Notes under the pieces: generated by a model
Seen by the model: the letters and a program-made list of their open reading frames with translations, nothing else
What the model was told of the DNA's origin: nothing
Database searches by the model: none
Source: an uncultured Eubacteriales bacterium
GTDB lineage: Bacteria > Bacillota > Clostridia > Oscillospirales > UMGS1783
Length of the DNA stretch: 23,009 nt
Assembly: GCA_905209135.1 (NCBI GenBank)
Contig: CAJLRT010000001.1
Coordinates: 1-23,009 of the forward strand
Reading direction: 5' to 3'
Made by a program: the position numbers and the translations under genes
Shown here: one piece after another, positions 6,862 to 15,152 of the stretch
Layout of the letters: the number at the start of each line of letters is the position of its first letter
Numbering within the stretch: the first letter of the stretch is position 1

Positions 6862-7839
6862 ATGACATATGTAACGCCGCAGCAGGCGTGGGTACGCTCC
6901 CTGAAAAGGGGAGTCACAATCCTGACTCTGGTCTTCATGGGCCTGCAGGTGCTGACCAACCTGTTCAGCGTCGCCGTATTCGCCGTGTTCTCCGGTTCGC
7001 TGAGCGCGCCGGCGGCCTCCTCGGCCGTCTCGCCCATCGGCGACCGGCTCGCGCTGATGCAGTCCATCATGCTCTATTTCTTCATGTTCGCCCTGCCGAT
7101 CGGCTTCTATTTTCTCATCACCTACCGGCAGCCTGCAGGGGAGTATTTCAAGTGCGGGCGGCCGAAATTCTGGTATACGGCCGGCGGCGCGTTCGGCGTG
7201 GTCGCGATCAACTATGTCGCGAGCATTCTGAGCGATGCCGGCGACCTGCTCTTTCACCGCGCGGGGCTGCTGGAGTCCGCCGGGGGCATGTATGCCATAA
7301 CGGACGACCCCGTCAATAACCTGCTCGTCCTGTTCGCACTGGTGATTTTCCCCGCGTTTATGGAGGAGTTCGTCTTCCGCGGCATCATCGCGGGCAGGCT
7401 GGGTCTGTACAACAAGGGCATGGCGGTCGTCGTCTCGGCGCTGCTGTTCGGCCTGATTCACATGACGGCGGAGCAGATTCCGTTCGCCGTCTGCGCCGGG
7501 CTCCTGCTCGGGTATGTCTATCTGAAAACGCAGTCCATCTGGTCGGTCGTCATCATCCACGCCGTAAACAACCTCATGTCCTATATATCCATGTACTGGA
7601 GCGCGCGCACGGGCGACGCGTTTCTGGCCGAGCGCAATTTCATGATCCTGTTCGCCGGCCTGTTCGTCGTCGGCTTCATCTCGCTTGTGGTCATGGCCGT
7701 GCGGCACCGGCGCGCGTCGAAAGACCCGCTCTCCTTCGGCCGCGCTGTCTCGGCCGCAGTGCTGCACCCCGCGTTTATCACCGTCGCCGTCCTCTGCCTG
7801 GGCATTGCCGCCGCCGTGTCGGCGCTGGGAATCCTATGA
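6862..7839 (+). CDS. CPBP family intramembrane glutamic endopeptidase
   Basis: A 325-residue polytopic membrane protein with about eight hydrophobic helices. It carries the three CPBP (Abi/CAAX protease, Rce1-like) motifs in order: EEFVFR (E168-R173), FGLIH in the next helix, and HAVNN. These supply the catalytic Glu and His residues in this family. AAGGAGG precedes the ATG at 9-nt spacing. The stop overlaps the tadA start as ATGA, indicating translational coupling. Bacterial CPBP proteins act in bacteriocin self-immunity, protein maturation or unknown proteolysis. No bacteriocin or prenyltransferase gene is nearby, and the linkage to tadA and NAD genes does not reveal a substrate. Confidence 0.9.
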   Translation: MTYVTPQQAWVRSLKRGVTILTLVFMGLQVLTNLFSVAVFAVFSGSLSAPAASSAVSPIGDRLALMQSIMLYFFMFALPIGFYFLITYRQPAGEYFKCGRPKFWYTAGGAFGVVAINYVASILSDAGDLLFHRAGLLESAGGMYAITDDPVNNLLVLFALVIFPAFMEEFVFRGIIAGRLGLYNKGMAVVVSALLFGLIHMTAEQIPFAVCAGLLLGYVYLKTQSIWSVVIIHAVNNLMSYISMYWSARTGDAFLAERNFMILFAGLFVVGFISLVVMAVRHRRASKDPLSFGRAVSAAVLHPAFITVAVLCLGIAAAVSALGIL

Positions 7840-8330
7840 CGGAGCAGTTCATGGAAGAGGCCATCCGCCTCGCCCTGCTGATCGCCGCCGAGCTGGAAGT
7901 GCCGGTCGGCGCGGTGGTCGTGTGCGGCGGGCAGATCGTAGGCCGCGGCCGCAACCGCAGGGAGACGCTGCAAAACGCGCTCTGCCACGCCGAGATCGAG
8001 GCGATCCACGAGGCGTGCGCCCATATCGGAAGCTGGCGGCTGTGCGACTGCGACCTGTATGTGACGCTGGAGCCCTGCCCCATGTGCGCGGGCGCGGCGA
8101 TCAACGCCCGTATCCGGCATATCTATTTCGGGGCGTACGACCCGAAGGGCGGCGCGCTTGGGTCCATGACCGACCTGTACGCGCATCCGTTCAACCACCT
8201 TCCCGCAGTGACGGGCGGCGTTCTTGCCGAGCGCTGCGGCGGCCTGCTCACCGATTTTTTCCGCGCCCTGCGCGGTAGGGATAAAAAATATAACACAGCA
8301 TTAAATAATATTGGAGATATGGAAGAGTGA
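7836..8330 (+). CDS. tadA: tRNA-specific adenosine deaminase TadA
   Basis: A 164-residue cytidine-deaminase-fold enzyme that converts A34 to inosine in tRNA-Arg(ACG). Zinc ligands and the catalytic Glu are visible: HAE at residues 51-53 and PCPMC with C81 and C84. VPVGAVVV near the N-terminus and NARIRHIYFGAYDPKGGA match the TadA subgroup rather than free cytidine or guanine deaminases. The last ~17 codons switch abruptly to AT-rich sequence (from about 8280), unlike the rest of the gene. The frame overlaps the CPBP gene by 4 nt upstream and nadB by 4 nt downstream, so the three are probably translated in a coupled fashion. Confidence 0.95.
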   Translation: MTEQFMEEAIRLALLIAAELEVPVGAVVVCGGQIVGRGRNRRETLQNALCHAEIEAIHEACAHIGSWRLCDCDLYVTLEPCPMCAGAAINARIRHIYFGAYDPKGGALGSMTDLYAHPFNHLPAVTGGVLAERCGGLLTDFFRALRGRDKKYNTALNNIGDMEE

Positions 8331-9874
8331 GACGCTACATCTACTCGGGCAGCCTTGCATCGCTGCCGACCGAGACCTACGACACCATCATTGTCGGCGG
8401 CGGCCTTGCCGGGATCTATACAGCCCTGAATCTTCCGGCGAACGCGCGCTGCCTGATGCTCCTCAAAAAGGACGGGCAGGTATCCAGTTCGTGGTTTGCA
8501 CAGGGCGGCATTGCCGCGGTTACGCTCAAGGACGACAACTTCGACCTGCACATCCGCGACACCCTCGTTGCCGGCGCGGGCCAGTGCGACGAGGCGGCCG
8601 TGCGCACCCTTGTCACCGAGGGGCCCGGCCACATCCGCAGGATCATCGAAATGGGCGTGCCGTTCGACTATGACGAGAGCGGCAGCCTGGACCTTGGCCG
8701 CGAGGGCGGCCACAGCACCAACCGCATCGTGCACAGCGGCAAGGACGCGACCGGACGCCGGCTTGTGGAGGGCCTCGGCGCCATCCTGCACGAGCGCCCG
8801 AACGTGACCATCTACGAAAACGAGTTTCTGACGGACATACTGACAAACGACGGCGGCGTGTGCGGGATCGTGACCTGCCGGCACGGCGGGCAGTTCCGCC
8901 GCTACCGCACCTCCAACCTCGTTTTGTGCACGGGCGGCATCGGGCGCGTCTACCGCTATACGACAAATCCCGCAACCGCCACGGGCGACGGGATCGCGGC
9001 GGCCAGCCGGGCCGGCGCGGCGCTCGGGAACATGGAGTTCGTCCAGTTCCATCCCACGGCCCTGGCCCTGCCCGACGTCCACGGCCAGTACTTCCTCATT
9101 TCCGAGGCGGTGCGCGGCGACGGCGGCCTGCTGTACGATGTGAACGGGGAACGGATTATGGCGGGGAGGCACCCGCTGGAGGACCTTGCGCCCCGCGACA
9201 TCGTCGCGCGCGAGATCTTCAAGCGCATGCGTGAGACGGGCAGCGACAAAGCCTACCTGGACATCAGCTACAAGGGCGCCGATTTCATTAAGGACCGGTT
9301 CCCGACCATCTACGAAACCTGCCTGGAGCGGGGGATCGACATCACCAGAGAACTCATCCCGGTCGTTCCCGTCCAGCACTATTTCATGGGCGGGGTCAAA
9401 ACCGACCTCAACGCCCAGACCAGCGTGCCCGGCCTGTACGTCGTCGGCGAATCGTCCTGCACGGGCGTGCACGGCGCCAACCGGCTTGCCAGCAACTCCC
9501 TGCTGGAGTGCCTCGTGTTCGGGAACCGCTGCGCGGCGCATATCGGCGCGGCGGGTCGCGGCGAGCCGGGCGAACCCGACTACGCGCCCGAATCGGGCTG
9601 TGAGTGCGACCGCGTCCGCATCAACGACTACCGCGAGCGCACGCGCAAGGTCATGTCGGACGACGGCGGAATCATCCGCAACGGAAAGAACCTGCAGAGC
9701 GGGATCCGCCGCCTGCAGCATATCATAGACAACCTGTCCCGCCGCCAGCTTCAGAACCTGCACCACATCGAGGTGCTGAACATGGCCACGACGGGCATTG
9801 CCGTACTGCAGGGCGCATATGCGCGCAAGGAGAGCGTCGGCGCACATTACAGGGAGGACGGAGACAATGATTAA
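8327..9874 (+). CDS. nadB: L-aspartate oxidase (or FAD-dependent fumarate-reductase-type aspartate oxidase)
   Basis: A 515-residue flavoprotein that oxidises L-aspartate to iminoaspartate, the first step of de novo NAD synthesis. The FAD-binding motif TIIVGGGLAG lies near residue 20. SSSWFAQGGIAA, GREGGHS, FVQFHPTAL, SEAVRGDGG, VPVQHYFMGGV and GVHGANRLASNSLLE follow in family order. The start is GTG at 8327, overlapping the tadA stop (GTGA) and preceded by GGAG. The frame overlaps nadC by 8 nt. In anaerobes fumarate rather than oxygen is the likely electron acceptor. Quinolinate synthase (nadA), which uses the unstable product, is not in the window. Confidence 0.96.
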   Translation: MRRYIYSGSLASLPTETYDTIIVGGGLAGIYTALNLPANARCLMLLKKDGQVSSSWFAQGGIAAVTLKDDNFDLHIRDTLVAGAGQCDEAAVRTLVTEGPGHIRRIIEMGVPFDYDESGSLDLGREGGHSTNRIVHSGKDATGRRLVEGLGAILHERPNVTIYENEFLTDILTNDGGVCGIVTCRHGGQFRRYRTSNLVLCTGGIGRVYRYTTNPATATGDGIAAASRAGAALGNMEFVQFHPTALALPDVHGQYFLISEAVRGDGGLLYDVNGERIMAGRHPLEDLAPRDIVAREIFKRMRETGSDKAYLDISYKGADFIKDRFPTIYETCLERGIDITRELIPVVPVQHYFMGGVKTDLNAQTSVPGLYVVGESSCTGVHGANRLASNSLLECLVFGNRCAAHIGAAGRGEPGEPDYAPESGCECDRVRINDYRERTRKVMSDDGGIIRNGKNLQSGIRRLQHIIDNLSRRQLQNLHHIEVLNMATTGIAVLQGAYARKESVGAHYREDGDND

Positions 9875-10715
9875 AGCGCTCCTGTACGACGAGATCGTAA
9901 AGCTCGCGTTGAAAGAGGACATCGGCACGGGCGATATTACCACCGCCTCGACCATCGCTCCGCAAACGCATATCGAGGGCGAGTTTATCGCCAAGGAATC
10001 CGGGATCATCTGCGGCCTGTTTGTCGCCGCGCGCGTTTTTGAGCTGGTCGACCCGTCGATCGTGTTCCAGCCCGCCCCGGGCGTGGAGGAGGGATACGCC
10101 GCCAAGGCCGGCGAGGTCGTCGCGCGCGTCTCTGGCAGCGCGCGCAATATCCTGACCGCGGAGCGCACCGCGCTCAACCTGATGCAGCACATGTGCGGCG
10201 TCGCAACCATGGCGGCCAGATACAGGGAGATGGTGGCCGGCTGCGGCGTGTCCATCGCCGACACCCGCAAGACCATGCCGGGCCTGCGCGTGCTCGAGAA
10301 GTACGCGGTCAAGGCGGGCGGGTGCAGCAACCACCGCTTCAACCTCTCCGACGGCGTGCTGATTAAGGACAACCACATCAAAGCCGCGGGCAGCATTGCC
10401 GCGGCGGTCGATATGGCGCGCCGGTACGCCCCCTTCGTGCTGAAAATCGAAGTCGAGTGCGAGGACATGGACATGGTCCGCGAGGCGGTTGCCGCCGGGG
10501 CGGACATCATCATGCTCGACAATATGGAGCTGGACGCCATGCGCGAGGCGGTGGACTATATCGCGGGCCGCGCAATCGTGGAGGCGAGCGGGAATATGGC
10601 GAAGCGGGATATCCGTGAAGTCGCGCGGACGGGCGTGGACGTCATCTCCATCGGCGCGCTGACCCACTCGGTCGAGGCGCTCGATATCTCGCTCAAATTT
10701 ATTTCTCAAAATTAA
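9867..10715 (+). CDS. nadC: Nicotinate-nucleotide diphosphorylase (carboxylating), quinolinate phosphoribosyltransferase
   Basis: A 282-residue type II phosphoribosyltransferase that converts quinolinate and PRPP to nicotinate mononucleotide, releasing CO2. Visible family signatures are LKEDIGTGDITT near the N-terminus, RTALNLMQHMCGVAT, ADTRKTMPGLRVLEKYAVKAGG, NHRFNLSDGVLIKDNH, and EASGNM with ISIGALTHS at the C-terminus. The ATG lies inside the nadB 3' end (8-nt overlap) with GGGAGG about 9 nt upstream. It is the last gene of its unit. No terminator follows; the promoter of the aromatic operon begins 3 nt after the stop, so some readthrough into the attenuator is plausible. Confidence 0.97.
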   Translation: MIKALLYDEIVKLALKEDIGTGDITTASTIAPQTHIEGEFIAKESGIICGLFVAARVFELVDPSIVFQPAPGVEEGYAAKAGEVVARVSGSARNILTAERTALNLMQHMCGVATMAARYREMVAGCGVSIADTRKTMPGLRVLEKYAVKAGGCSNHRFNLSDGVLIKDNHIKAAGSIAAAVDMARRYAPFVLKIEVECEDMDMVREAVAAGADIIMLDNMELDAMREAVDYIAGRAIVEASGNMAKRDIREVARTGVDVISIGALTHSVEALDISLKFISQN

Positions 10716-10718
10716 TGC

Positions 10719-10748
10719 TTGACAAACCGGCCCGGCCGGGAGTAAAAT
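10719..10748 (+). promoter_or_regulatory. Promoter of the aromatic amino acid operon
   Basis: A perfect TTGACA (10719-10724) and TAAAAT (10743-10748) are separated by 18 nt. The predicted start is near 10755, about 23 nt before the leader-peptide ATG. The spacer is a GC-rich run of CCGG repeats and the downstream part is AT-rich. The promoter sits directly against the nadC stop. Confidence 0.8.
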
Positions 10749-10777
10749 ATATAAAAATAAAGTTTTGGAGAAGATCC

Positions 10778-10900
10778 ATGACATTGCCGCTTTTGCTGAC
10801 AGTTGCATTTTACTTTTACTTTAGCTTTACCTATTTTGTCTTTGGTAAGGCTTTTTCGCATTGCACTGTGCGCAGTAAAGGGACTGTCGGGACCGCGTAG
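10778..10900 (+). CDS. Phe/Tyr-rich leader peptide of the aromatic operon attenuator
   Basis: A 40-codon frame with GGAG 9 nt before its ATG. Residues 11-22 read FYFYFSFTYFVF, and Phe26 follows, giving seven Phe (all TTT) and three Tyr codons. It ends in TAG 24 nt before the intrinsic terminator that precedes aroF. Its position between a strong promoter and a terminator, with the two end products of the operon as its dominant residues, marks it as an attenuator leader peptide of the pheL type. Its hydrophobicity could also suit a small membrane peptide, but this does not explain the Phe/Tyr bias or the downstream RNA pairing. An in-frame ATG at 10715 (TAATG with nadC) would give 61 residues on readthrough transcripts only. 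Confidence 0.85.
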   Translation: MTLPLLLTVAFYFYFSFTYFVFGKAFSHCTVRSKGTVGTA

Positions 10901-10942
10901 ACCAAACCGATTTTTTCAATACACAATGCCGCAGTGAAATGC
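10851..10942 (+). promoter_or_regulatory. Antiterminator and protector elements of the attenuator
   Basis: GCATTGCACTGTG (10858-10870, inside the leader peptide just after the Phe/Tyr codons) can pair with 10930-10942. Twelve of 13 positions match: 11 Watson-Crick, one G-U, one G-A mismatch. The target covers most of the terminator 5' arm and its loop, so the two folds exclude each other. A competing local hairpin, CTTT/AAAG (10851-10854 with 10877-10880) plus CGCA/TGCG (10857-10860 with 10869-10872), would hide the antiterminator arm. A ribosome stalled on codons 11-22 would cover the outer part of that hairpin and free the arm. The mechanism is inferred; the complementarity is read directly. 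Confidence 0.75.
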
Positions 10943-10956
10943 TGCGGCATTTTTTT
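10925..10956 (+). terminator. Attenuator terminator upstream of aroF
   Basis: AATGCCGCAG (10925-10934) pairs perfectly with CTGCGGCATT (10942-10951) around a 7-nt loop, and seven T run through 10950-10956. It lies after the leader peptide stop and before the aroF ribosome binding site, so it can only act as a conditional stop for the operon. Confidence 0.9.
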
Positions 10957-10976
10957 ATGTCAAAGGAGCGAGGAAC

Positions 10977-11984
10977 ATGGTAGTCATACTCAAAAGCAAT
11001 CCCGACCAGCAGCAGCTTAACAATCTCAAAGATTGGCTGAAGAGCTTTCATCTGGACATCCACGAGAGCCAGGGCGTCAACAGCACCATACTGGGCCTTG
11101 TGGGCGATACCACCGTTGTGGACATCGACCTGCTCAACGCGCTCGACATTGTCGAGGATGTCAAGCGCATTCAGGAGCCGTATAAATTCGCCAACCGCAA
11201 GATGCACCCGGAGGACACGGTTGTGGACGCGGGCGGCGCAAAAATCGGCGGCGGCCATTTCGCCATGATCGCGGGTCCCTGTTCGGTCGAGTCGGAACAG
11301 CAGCTGTGCACCATCGCGCAGGCGGTAGGGGCCTCGGGCGCGGCCATGCTTCGCGGCGGCGCGTTCAAACCCCGCACCTCGCCCTATGCGTTCCAGGGCC
11401 TGCGCGACAAGGGGATTGAGCTTCTGCTGGAGGCCAAACGCCTGACAGGCCTGCCCATTGTCACGGAGATCATGGACCTGTCCCAGCTCTATCTGTTCGA
11501 CGAGGTCGACGTCATCCAGGTCGGCGCGCGCAACATGCAGAACTTTGAGCTGCTCAAGGAGCTGGGCCATATCCGAAAGCCCATCCTGCTCAAGCGCGGC
11601 CTGTCGAGCACGCTGCAGGAACTGCTGATGAGCGCGGAATACATCCTCGCCGGAGGCAACGAACAGGTCATCCTCTGCGAGCGCGGCATACGCACCTTTG
11701 AGACCGCGACCCGCAATACGCTGGACCTGTCCGCCGTCCCGCTGCTCAAGAGCATGACGCACCTGCCCGTCATTGTCGATCCGAGCCATGCCACCGGCAT
11801 TGCAAAACTCGTCAGGCCCATGGCCCTAGCCGCCGTCGCTGCGGGCGCGGACGGCCTGATTATTGAAGTGCACAACGACCCGCCGCACGCCGCGTGCGAC
11901 GGCCAGCAGTCCCTGACGCCGGAGGCGTTCGACGCCCTGGCGGCCGACGTGCGTGCGCTGCGTGCGCTGGTCGCTGAGGTGTGA
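10977..11984 (+). CDS. aroF: 3-deoxy-7-phosphoheptulonate (DAHP) synthase, type I beta with N-terminal regulatory domain
   Basis: A 335-residue enzyme condensing phosphoenolpyruvate and erythrose 4-phosphate, the entry step of the shikimate pathway. Residues 1 to about 70 form the ferredoxin-like (ACT-like) domain ([17 protein letters not shown]) that in the Thermotoga-type enzyme mediates feedback inhibition by Phe and Tyr. The barrel follows, with AGPCSVES (G100-S105), [21 protein letters not shown] and [15 protein letters not shown] precedes the ATG at 8-nt spacing, 20 nt after the terminator T-run. As first gene after the attenuator it is the main point of control. The tyrA start follows at once. 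Confidence 0.97.
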   Translation: MVVILKSNPDQQQLNNLKDWLKSFHLDIHESQGVNSTILGLVGDTTVVDIDLLNALDIVEDVKRIQEPYKFANRKMHPEDTVVDAGGAKIGGGHFAMIAGPCSVESEQQLCTIAQAVGASGAAMLRGGAFKPRTSPYAFQGLRDKGIELLLEAKRLTGLPIVTEIMDLSQLYLFDEVDVIQVGARNMQNFELLKELGHIRKPILLKRGLSSTLQELLMSAEYILAGGNEQVILCERGIRTFETATRNTLDLSAVPLLKSMTHLPVIVDPSHATGIAKLVRPMALAAVAAGADGLIIEVHNDPPHAACDGQQSLTPEAFDALAADVRALRALVAEV

Positions 11985-11986
11985 AC

Positions 11987-12841
11987 ATGGAGAGCAAACG
12001 CATAGGGATCGTGGGCTTGGGGCTGATCGGCGGCTCTTTTGCCAAGGCGGCGCGCGCCGCGGCGGACTGCGCCGTTTACGGCGCGGACACAGACGCCGCC
12101 GTCCTTTCCGCCGCCGTCGCATCGGGCGCGGTGGACGGCCCGCTTGACGGGGCGGCGCTCGCATCGGTCGACCTGCTCGTGCTGGCCCTCTACCCGCGCG
12201 AGTGCGCCGAATGGCTGCGCGCGCATGCCGCGGCCCTGCCGCGCTCCGCAGTCGTCATGGACTGCGGCGGCGTCAAAAGCGCCGTGTGCGCTGCGGGCGC
12301 GGCGCTCGCGGCGGAATACGGATTCACGTTTGTCGGCGCGCATCCCATGGCCGGCACCGAGCGCTCCGGATTCTCCGCGTCCCGCGCCGACCTGTTCCGC
12401 GGCGCGTCCATCCTGCTCGTGCCGGGCGCGGCAGGGGAGGAGCAGGTGCAGGCGTTGTCGGATTTCCTCTGCAAGCTCGGCTTCGGCCGGGTCATATGCA
12501 CGGATGCAGAAACGCACGACGCCGTGATCGCCTACACCTCCCAGCTTGCCCACGTCGTGTCCAGCGCCTATATCCAGAGCCCGGCGGCGGATATGGCGTC
12601 GGGCTTTACCGGCGGCAGTTTTCAGGATATGACGCGGGTGGCCTATCTGAACGAGCAGATGTGGACGCAGCTCTTTGTAGATAACCGGGAGAACCTTTGC
12701 CGCGAAATTGCGGGCCTGATCGAACGGCTTGAGCAGTTCCGCGCGGCGATTTCACAGCCGGATCCGGACCGCCTTCGCGCCATGCTGCGCGCGGGCCGGA
12801 TCCGCAAAACGCAGACAGAGAAAGAGGGGATAGAACCATGA
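11987..12841 (+). CDS. tyrA: Prephenate dehydrogenase
   Basis: A 284-residue NAD(P)-dependent enzyme converting prephenate to 4-hydroxyphenylpyruvate for tyrosine. The Rossmann motif [16 protein letters not shown] opens the protein. [22 protein letters not shown] and [21 protein letters not shown] carry the conserved catalytic and substrate-binding His residues. No C-terminal ACT domain is present, so Tyr feedback on this enzyme is not evident. The ATG at 11987 has GAGGTG 5 nt upstream. A GTG at 11981 overlapping the aroF stop would add two residues and cannot be excluded. The last 4 nt overlap aroB (ATGA). Confidence 0.94.
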   Translation: MESKRIGIVGLGLIGGSFAKAARAAADCAVYGADTDAAVLSAAVASGAVDGPLDGAALASVDLLVLALYPRECAEWLRAHAAALPRSAVVMDCGGVKSAVCAAGAALAAEYGFTFVGAHPMAGTERSGFSASRADLFRGASILLVPGAAGEEQVQALSDFLCKLGFGRVICTDAETHDAVIAYTSQLAHVVSSAYIQSPAADMASGFTGGSFQDMTRVAYLNEQMWTQLFVDNRENLCREIAGLIERLEQFRAAISQPDPDRLRAMLRAGRIRKTQTEKEGIEP

Positions 12842-13890
12842 CCACAGTGCATGTACACGCGTCCAGAGACTACGACGTATGTATCGGCGCGGGCTGCCTC
12901 GATTCGCTCGGCCGGCGCGCCGCCGCCGTAAAAGCGCCCTGCAGCGCCCTGCTCGTCAGCGACGAGACGGTTTACGCCCTGTACGGCGCGGCCGCCGAGG
13001 CGTCGCTTACGCGCGCCGGATTTTCGGTGCGCAGCTTCACGTTCGCGCCCGGCGAGGAATCCAAAACCGTGGCGACCCTGGCCCGGATTCTGGACGCGCT
13101 TGCAGCCGTCCCCTGCACCCGCAGCGACCTCGTCGTCGCGCTCGGCGGCGGCGTTGCGGGCGATATGGCGGGCTTTGCCGCGGCGGTCTATCTGCGCGGG
13201 ATTGAATTCATACAGGTCCCCACCACCCTGCTCGCGGCGGTGGACGCGTCGGTCGGAGGCAAGACGGCCGTCAACCTGTCCGCCGGCAAGAACCTCGCCG
13301 GCGCGTTCTGGCAGCCCTCGCTCGTCCTGTGCGACTGCGACGTGTTCCAGACCCTGCCCGCGCCCGTCTTTGCCGACGGAATGGCCGAGGCCGTAAAGGC
13401 GGGTATGATTGCGGACGCACAGCTTCTCGATATGCTGGAGGACGGCGCGCAGCCCCTGCCCGCGCTGGTGGCGCGCTGCGTGCAGATCAAGCGCGGCCTG
13501 GTCGCCGCCGACGAACGCGACGTGGGCGACCGCCAGCTCCTCAACTTCGGCCACACCGCCGCCCATGCCATAGAGCGCGCCACGGACTTTCAGGTGTCTC
13601 ACGGCAGCGCCGTTGCCATCGGCATGGTGATGATGGCGCGGGCCGCCTGGAGACTGGGCGTTTCAGAGGAGGACTGCGCGCCGCGGCTGGCCGCGCTGCT
13701 GCAGAAGCTGGGTCTGCCGACGCGGACGGACCTGCCCGCCTCCGTTCTCGCCGAAGCCGCCCTGCGCGACAAGAAGCGCAGCGGCGCGGAGATAACGCTC
13801 GTGCTCCCCATACGGCGCGGCCGCTGTATCCTGCACCGGGCGCGGGTGGAGGAGCTTATGCATATTTTTGAACTGGGGAGGGATGCCTGA
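12838..13890 (+). CDS. aroB: 3-dehydroquinate synthase
   Basis: A 350-residue NAD- and metal-dependent enzyme that cyclises DAHP to 3-dehydroquinate, the second shikimate step. Family blocks are APGEESKT, LVVALGGGVAGDMAGFAAAVYLRG, QVPTTLLAAVDASVGGKTAVN, GKNLAGAFWQPS, DGMAEAVKAGMI and the metal-ligand region LLNFGHTAAHAIE with SHGSAVAIGM. These include the NAD-binding glycines, catalytic Lys residues and His ligands. GAAAGAGGGG lies before the ATG. Its start overlaps tyrA by 4 nt and its stop overlaps the aroA start by one base (TGATG). Confidence 0.97.
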   Translation: MTTVHVHASRDYDVCIGAGCLDSLGRRAAAVKAPCSALLVSDETVYALYGAAAEASLTRAGFSVRSFTFAPGEESKTVATLARILDALAAVPCTRSDLVVALGGGVAGDMAGFAAAVYLRGIEFIQVPTTLLAAVDASVGGKTAVNLSAGKNLAGAFWQPSLVLCDCDVFQTLPAPVFADGMAEAVKAGMIADAQLLDMLEDGAQPLPALVARCVQIKRGLVAADERDVGDRQLLNFGHTAAHAIERATDFQVSHGSAVAIGMVMMARAAWRLGVSEEDCAPRLAALLQKLGLPTRTDLPASVLAEAALRDKKRSGAEITLVLPIRRGRCILHRARVEELMHIFELGRDA

Positions 13891-15152
13891 TGCGCGCGAC
13901 CATATCGCCCGGCCCGCTGCGCGGGACGCTGGACGCCATCCCCTCCAAGTCGGACGCGCACCGCGCCATCCTTGCCGCCGCGCTCAGCGACGGCCCCACC
14001 GACATCGTTCTCTCCTCGTTCTCGCAGGATATAGAGGCGACGGTGGCCTGCGCCGCCGCCCTGGGCGCGTCCGCCGTGCGCACGCCGTCCGGCCTGCGCA
14101 TTACGCCCCGCCCGCACGGCGCGTCCGCGCGTCCGGCCCTCTTTTTCGGCGAGAGCGGGACGACGGCGCGCCTGGTCCTGCCCGTCGCGGCGGCGCTGTG
14201 CGCGCAGGCCGAGGCCGGCGGCGCGGGCCGACTCCCGGAGCGGCCCATGTCGGCCCTCTGCCGCGCCCTTTCGGAAAACGGCTGCCGCCTCAGCGGCGAC
14301 AGGCTGCCCCTCTCGCTGCGCGGCCCGCTGCGGGCCGGCGTGTACGAGCTGCCGGGCAATATCAGCTCCCAGTACATCTCCGGGCTGCTGTTCGCCCTGC
14401 CCCTGCTGGAGGGGGACAGCGTGATCGCGCTCACTTCGCCGCTGCAGTCGTCCGGGTATGTGGATATGACGCTGCGCACGCTCGCGGCGTTCGGGATTGA
14501 GGCGGACGCCCGGCAGGGCGGCTGGCTTGTCCGCGGCGGGCAGACCTACCGTTCTCCCGGCACATACGCCGTGGAGGGCGACTACTCCAACAGCGCCGTC
14601 TGGCTCTGCGCGGGCGCGCTCGGCGGGGATGTGACGGTCTGCGGCCTGGACCCCGCAAGCCTGCAGCCGGACCGCGCGGTCGTACAGATTCTGGAACGCT
14701 TCGGCGCGCAGGTGGACTGCGCCGGCGGCGCGTGCCGCGTCCGGCCCGGCGCCGGATCGCGTCCGCTGCGCCTCGACGTATCCGAAACGCCCGACCTCGT
14801 CCCGGTCCTGGCCGTCCTGCTGGCGTCGGCGGCGGGGGAGTCGGCCCTGGAGAACGCGGGCCGGCTGCGGCTCAAGGAGAGCGACCGCCTGCACACGGTG
14901 ACCGGCCTGCTGCGCGACCTCGGCGCGCAGGCGGAAGAGGCGCGCGACAGCATGCGCATCGCGGGCCGGGGCGCGCTTTGCGGCGGACGTACGGACGCGC
15001 ATGGCGACCACCGGATCGCCATGGCCGCCGCGCTGGCAGCTTCGGTGTGCAGCGCGGCTGTCACGATTGAAAATGCGCAGGCCGTTGAAAAGTCCTACCC
15101 GGGATTTTTCAGCGATCTGCGGAAACTGGGAGGGCGGATCGATGTCGAATAG
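13890..15152 (+). CDS. aroA: 3-phosphoshikimate 1-carboxyvinyltransferase (EPSP synthase)
   Basis: A 420-residue two-domain enzyme that transfers the enolpyruvyl group of PEP to shikimate 3-phosphate. The N-terminal substrate-binding motif is IPSKSDAHRAILAAA. FFGESGTTARLVLP corresponds to the PEP/glyphosate loop, PGNISSQYISGLLFALPL follows, and the C-terminal half has EGDYSNSAVWL, LRLKESDRLH and DAHGDHRIAMAAALAA. All are in family order. The ESGTTAR loop resembles Gram-positive enzymes more than the NAGTAMR form, but glyphosate response cannot be judged from it. It starts one base inside aroB and overlaps aroC by 11 nt. Confidence 0.97.
   Translation: MRATISPGPLRGTLDAIPSKSDAHRAILAAALSDGPTDIVLSSFSQDIEATVACAAALGASAVRTPSGLRITPRPHGASARPALFFGESGTTARLVLPVAAALCAQAEAGGAGRLPERPMSALCRALSENGCRLSGDRLPLSLRGPLRAGVYELPGNISSQYISGLLFALPLLEGDSVIALTSPLQSSGYVDMTLRTLAAFGIEADARQGGWLVRGGQTYRSPGTYAVEGDYSNSAVWLCAGALGGDVTVCGLDPASLQPDRAVVQILERFGAQVDCAGGACRVRPGAGSRPLRLDVSETPDLVPVLAVLLASAAGESALENAGRLRLKESDRLHTVTGLLRDLGAQAEEARDSMRIAGRGALCGGRTDAHGDHRIAMAAALAASVCSAAVTIENAQAVEKSYPGFFSDLRKLGGRIDVE

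Noticed and set aside
8123..10540. Very long open frame on the minus strand opposite tadA, nadB and nadC
   Set aside because: It has no recognisable protein content and lies exactly opposite well-supported genes. Long antisense frames are expected where third positions are mostly G or C. The same applies to the long opposite-strand frames over serS (5217-6734), the CPBP gene, aroC-pheA and the aminotransferase, and to the plus-strand frame over GH2 (28-1473).
10715..10900. A 61-residue gene starting at the TAATG overlap with nadC instead of a 40-residue leader
   Set aside because: The -35 and -10 boxes lie inside this longer frame, so the operon's own transcript starts after its ATG. The internal ATG at 10778 has the ribosome binding site. 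The longer form could arise only on nadC readthrough transcripts.
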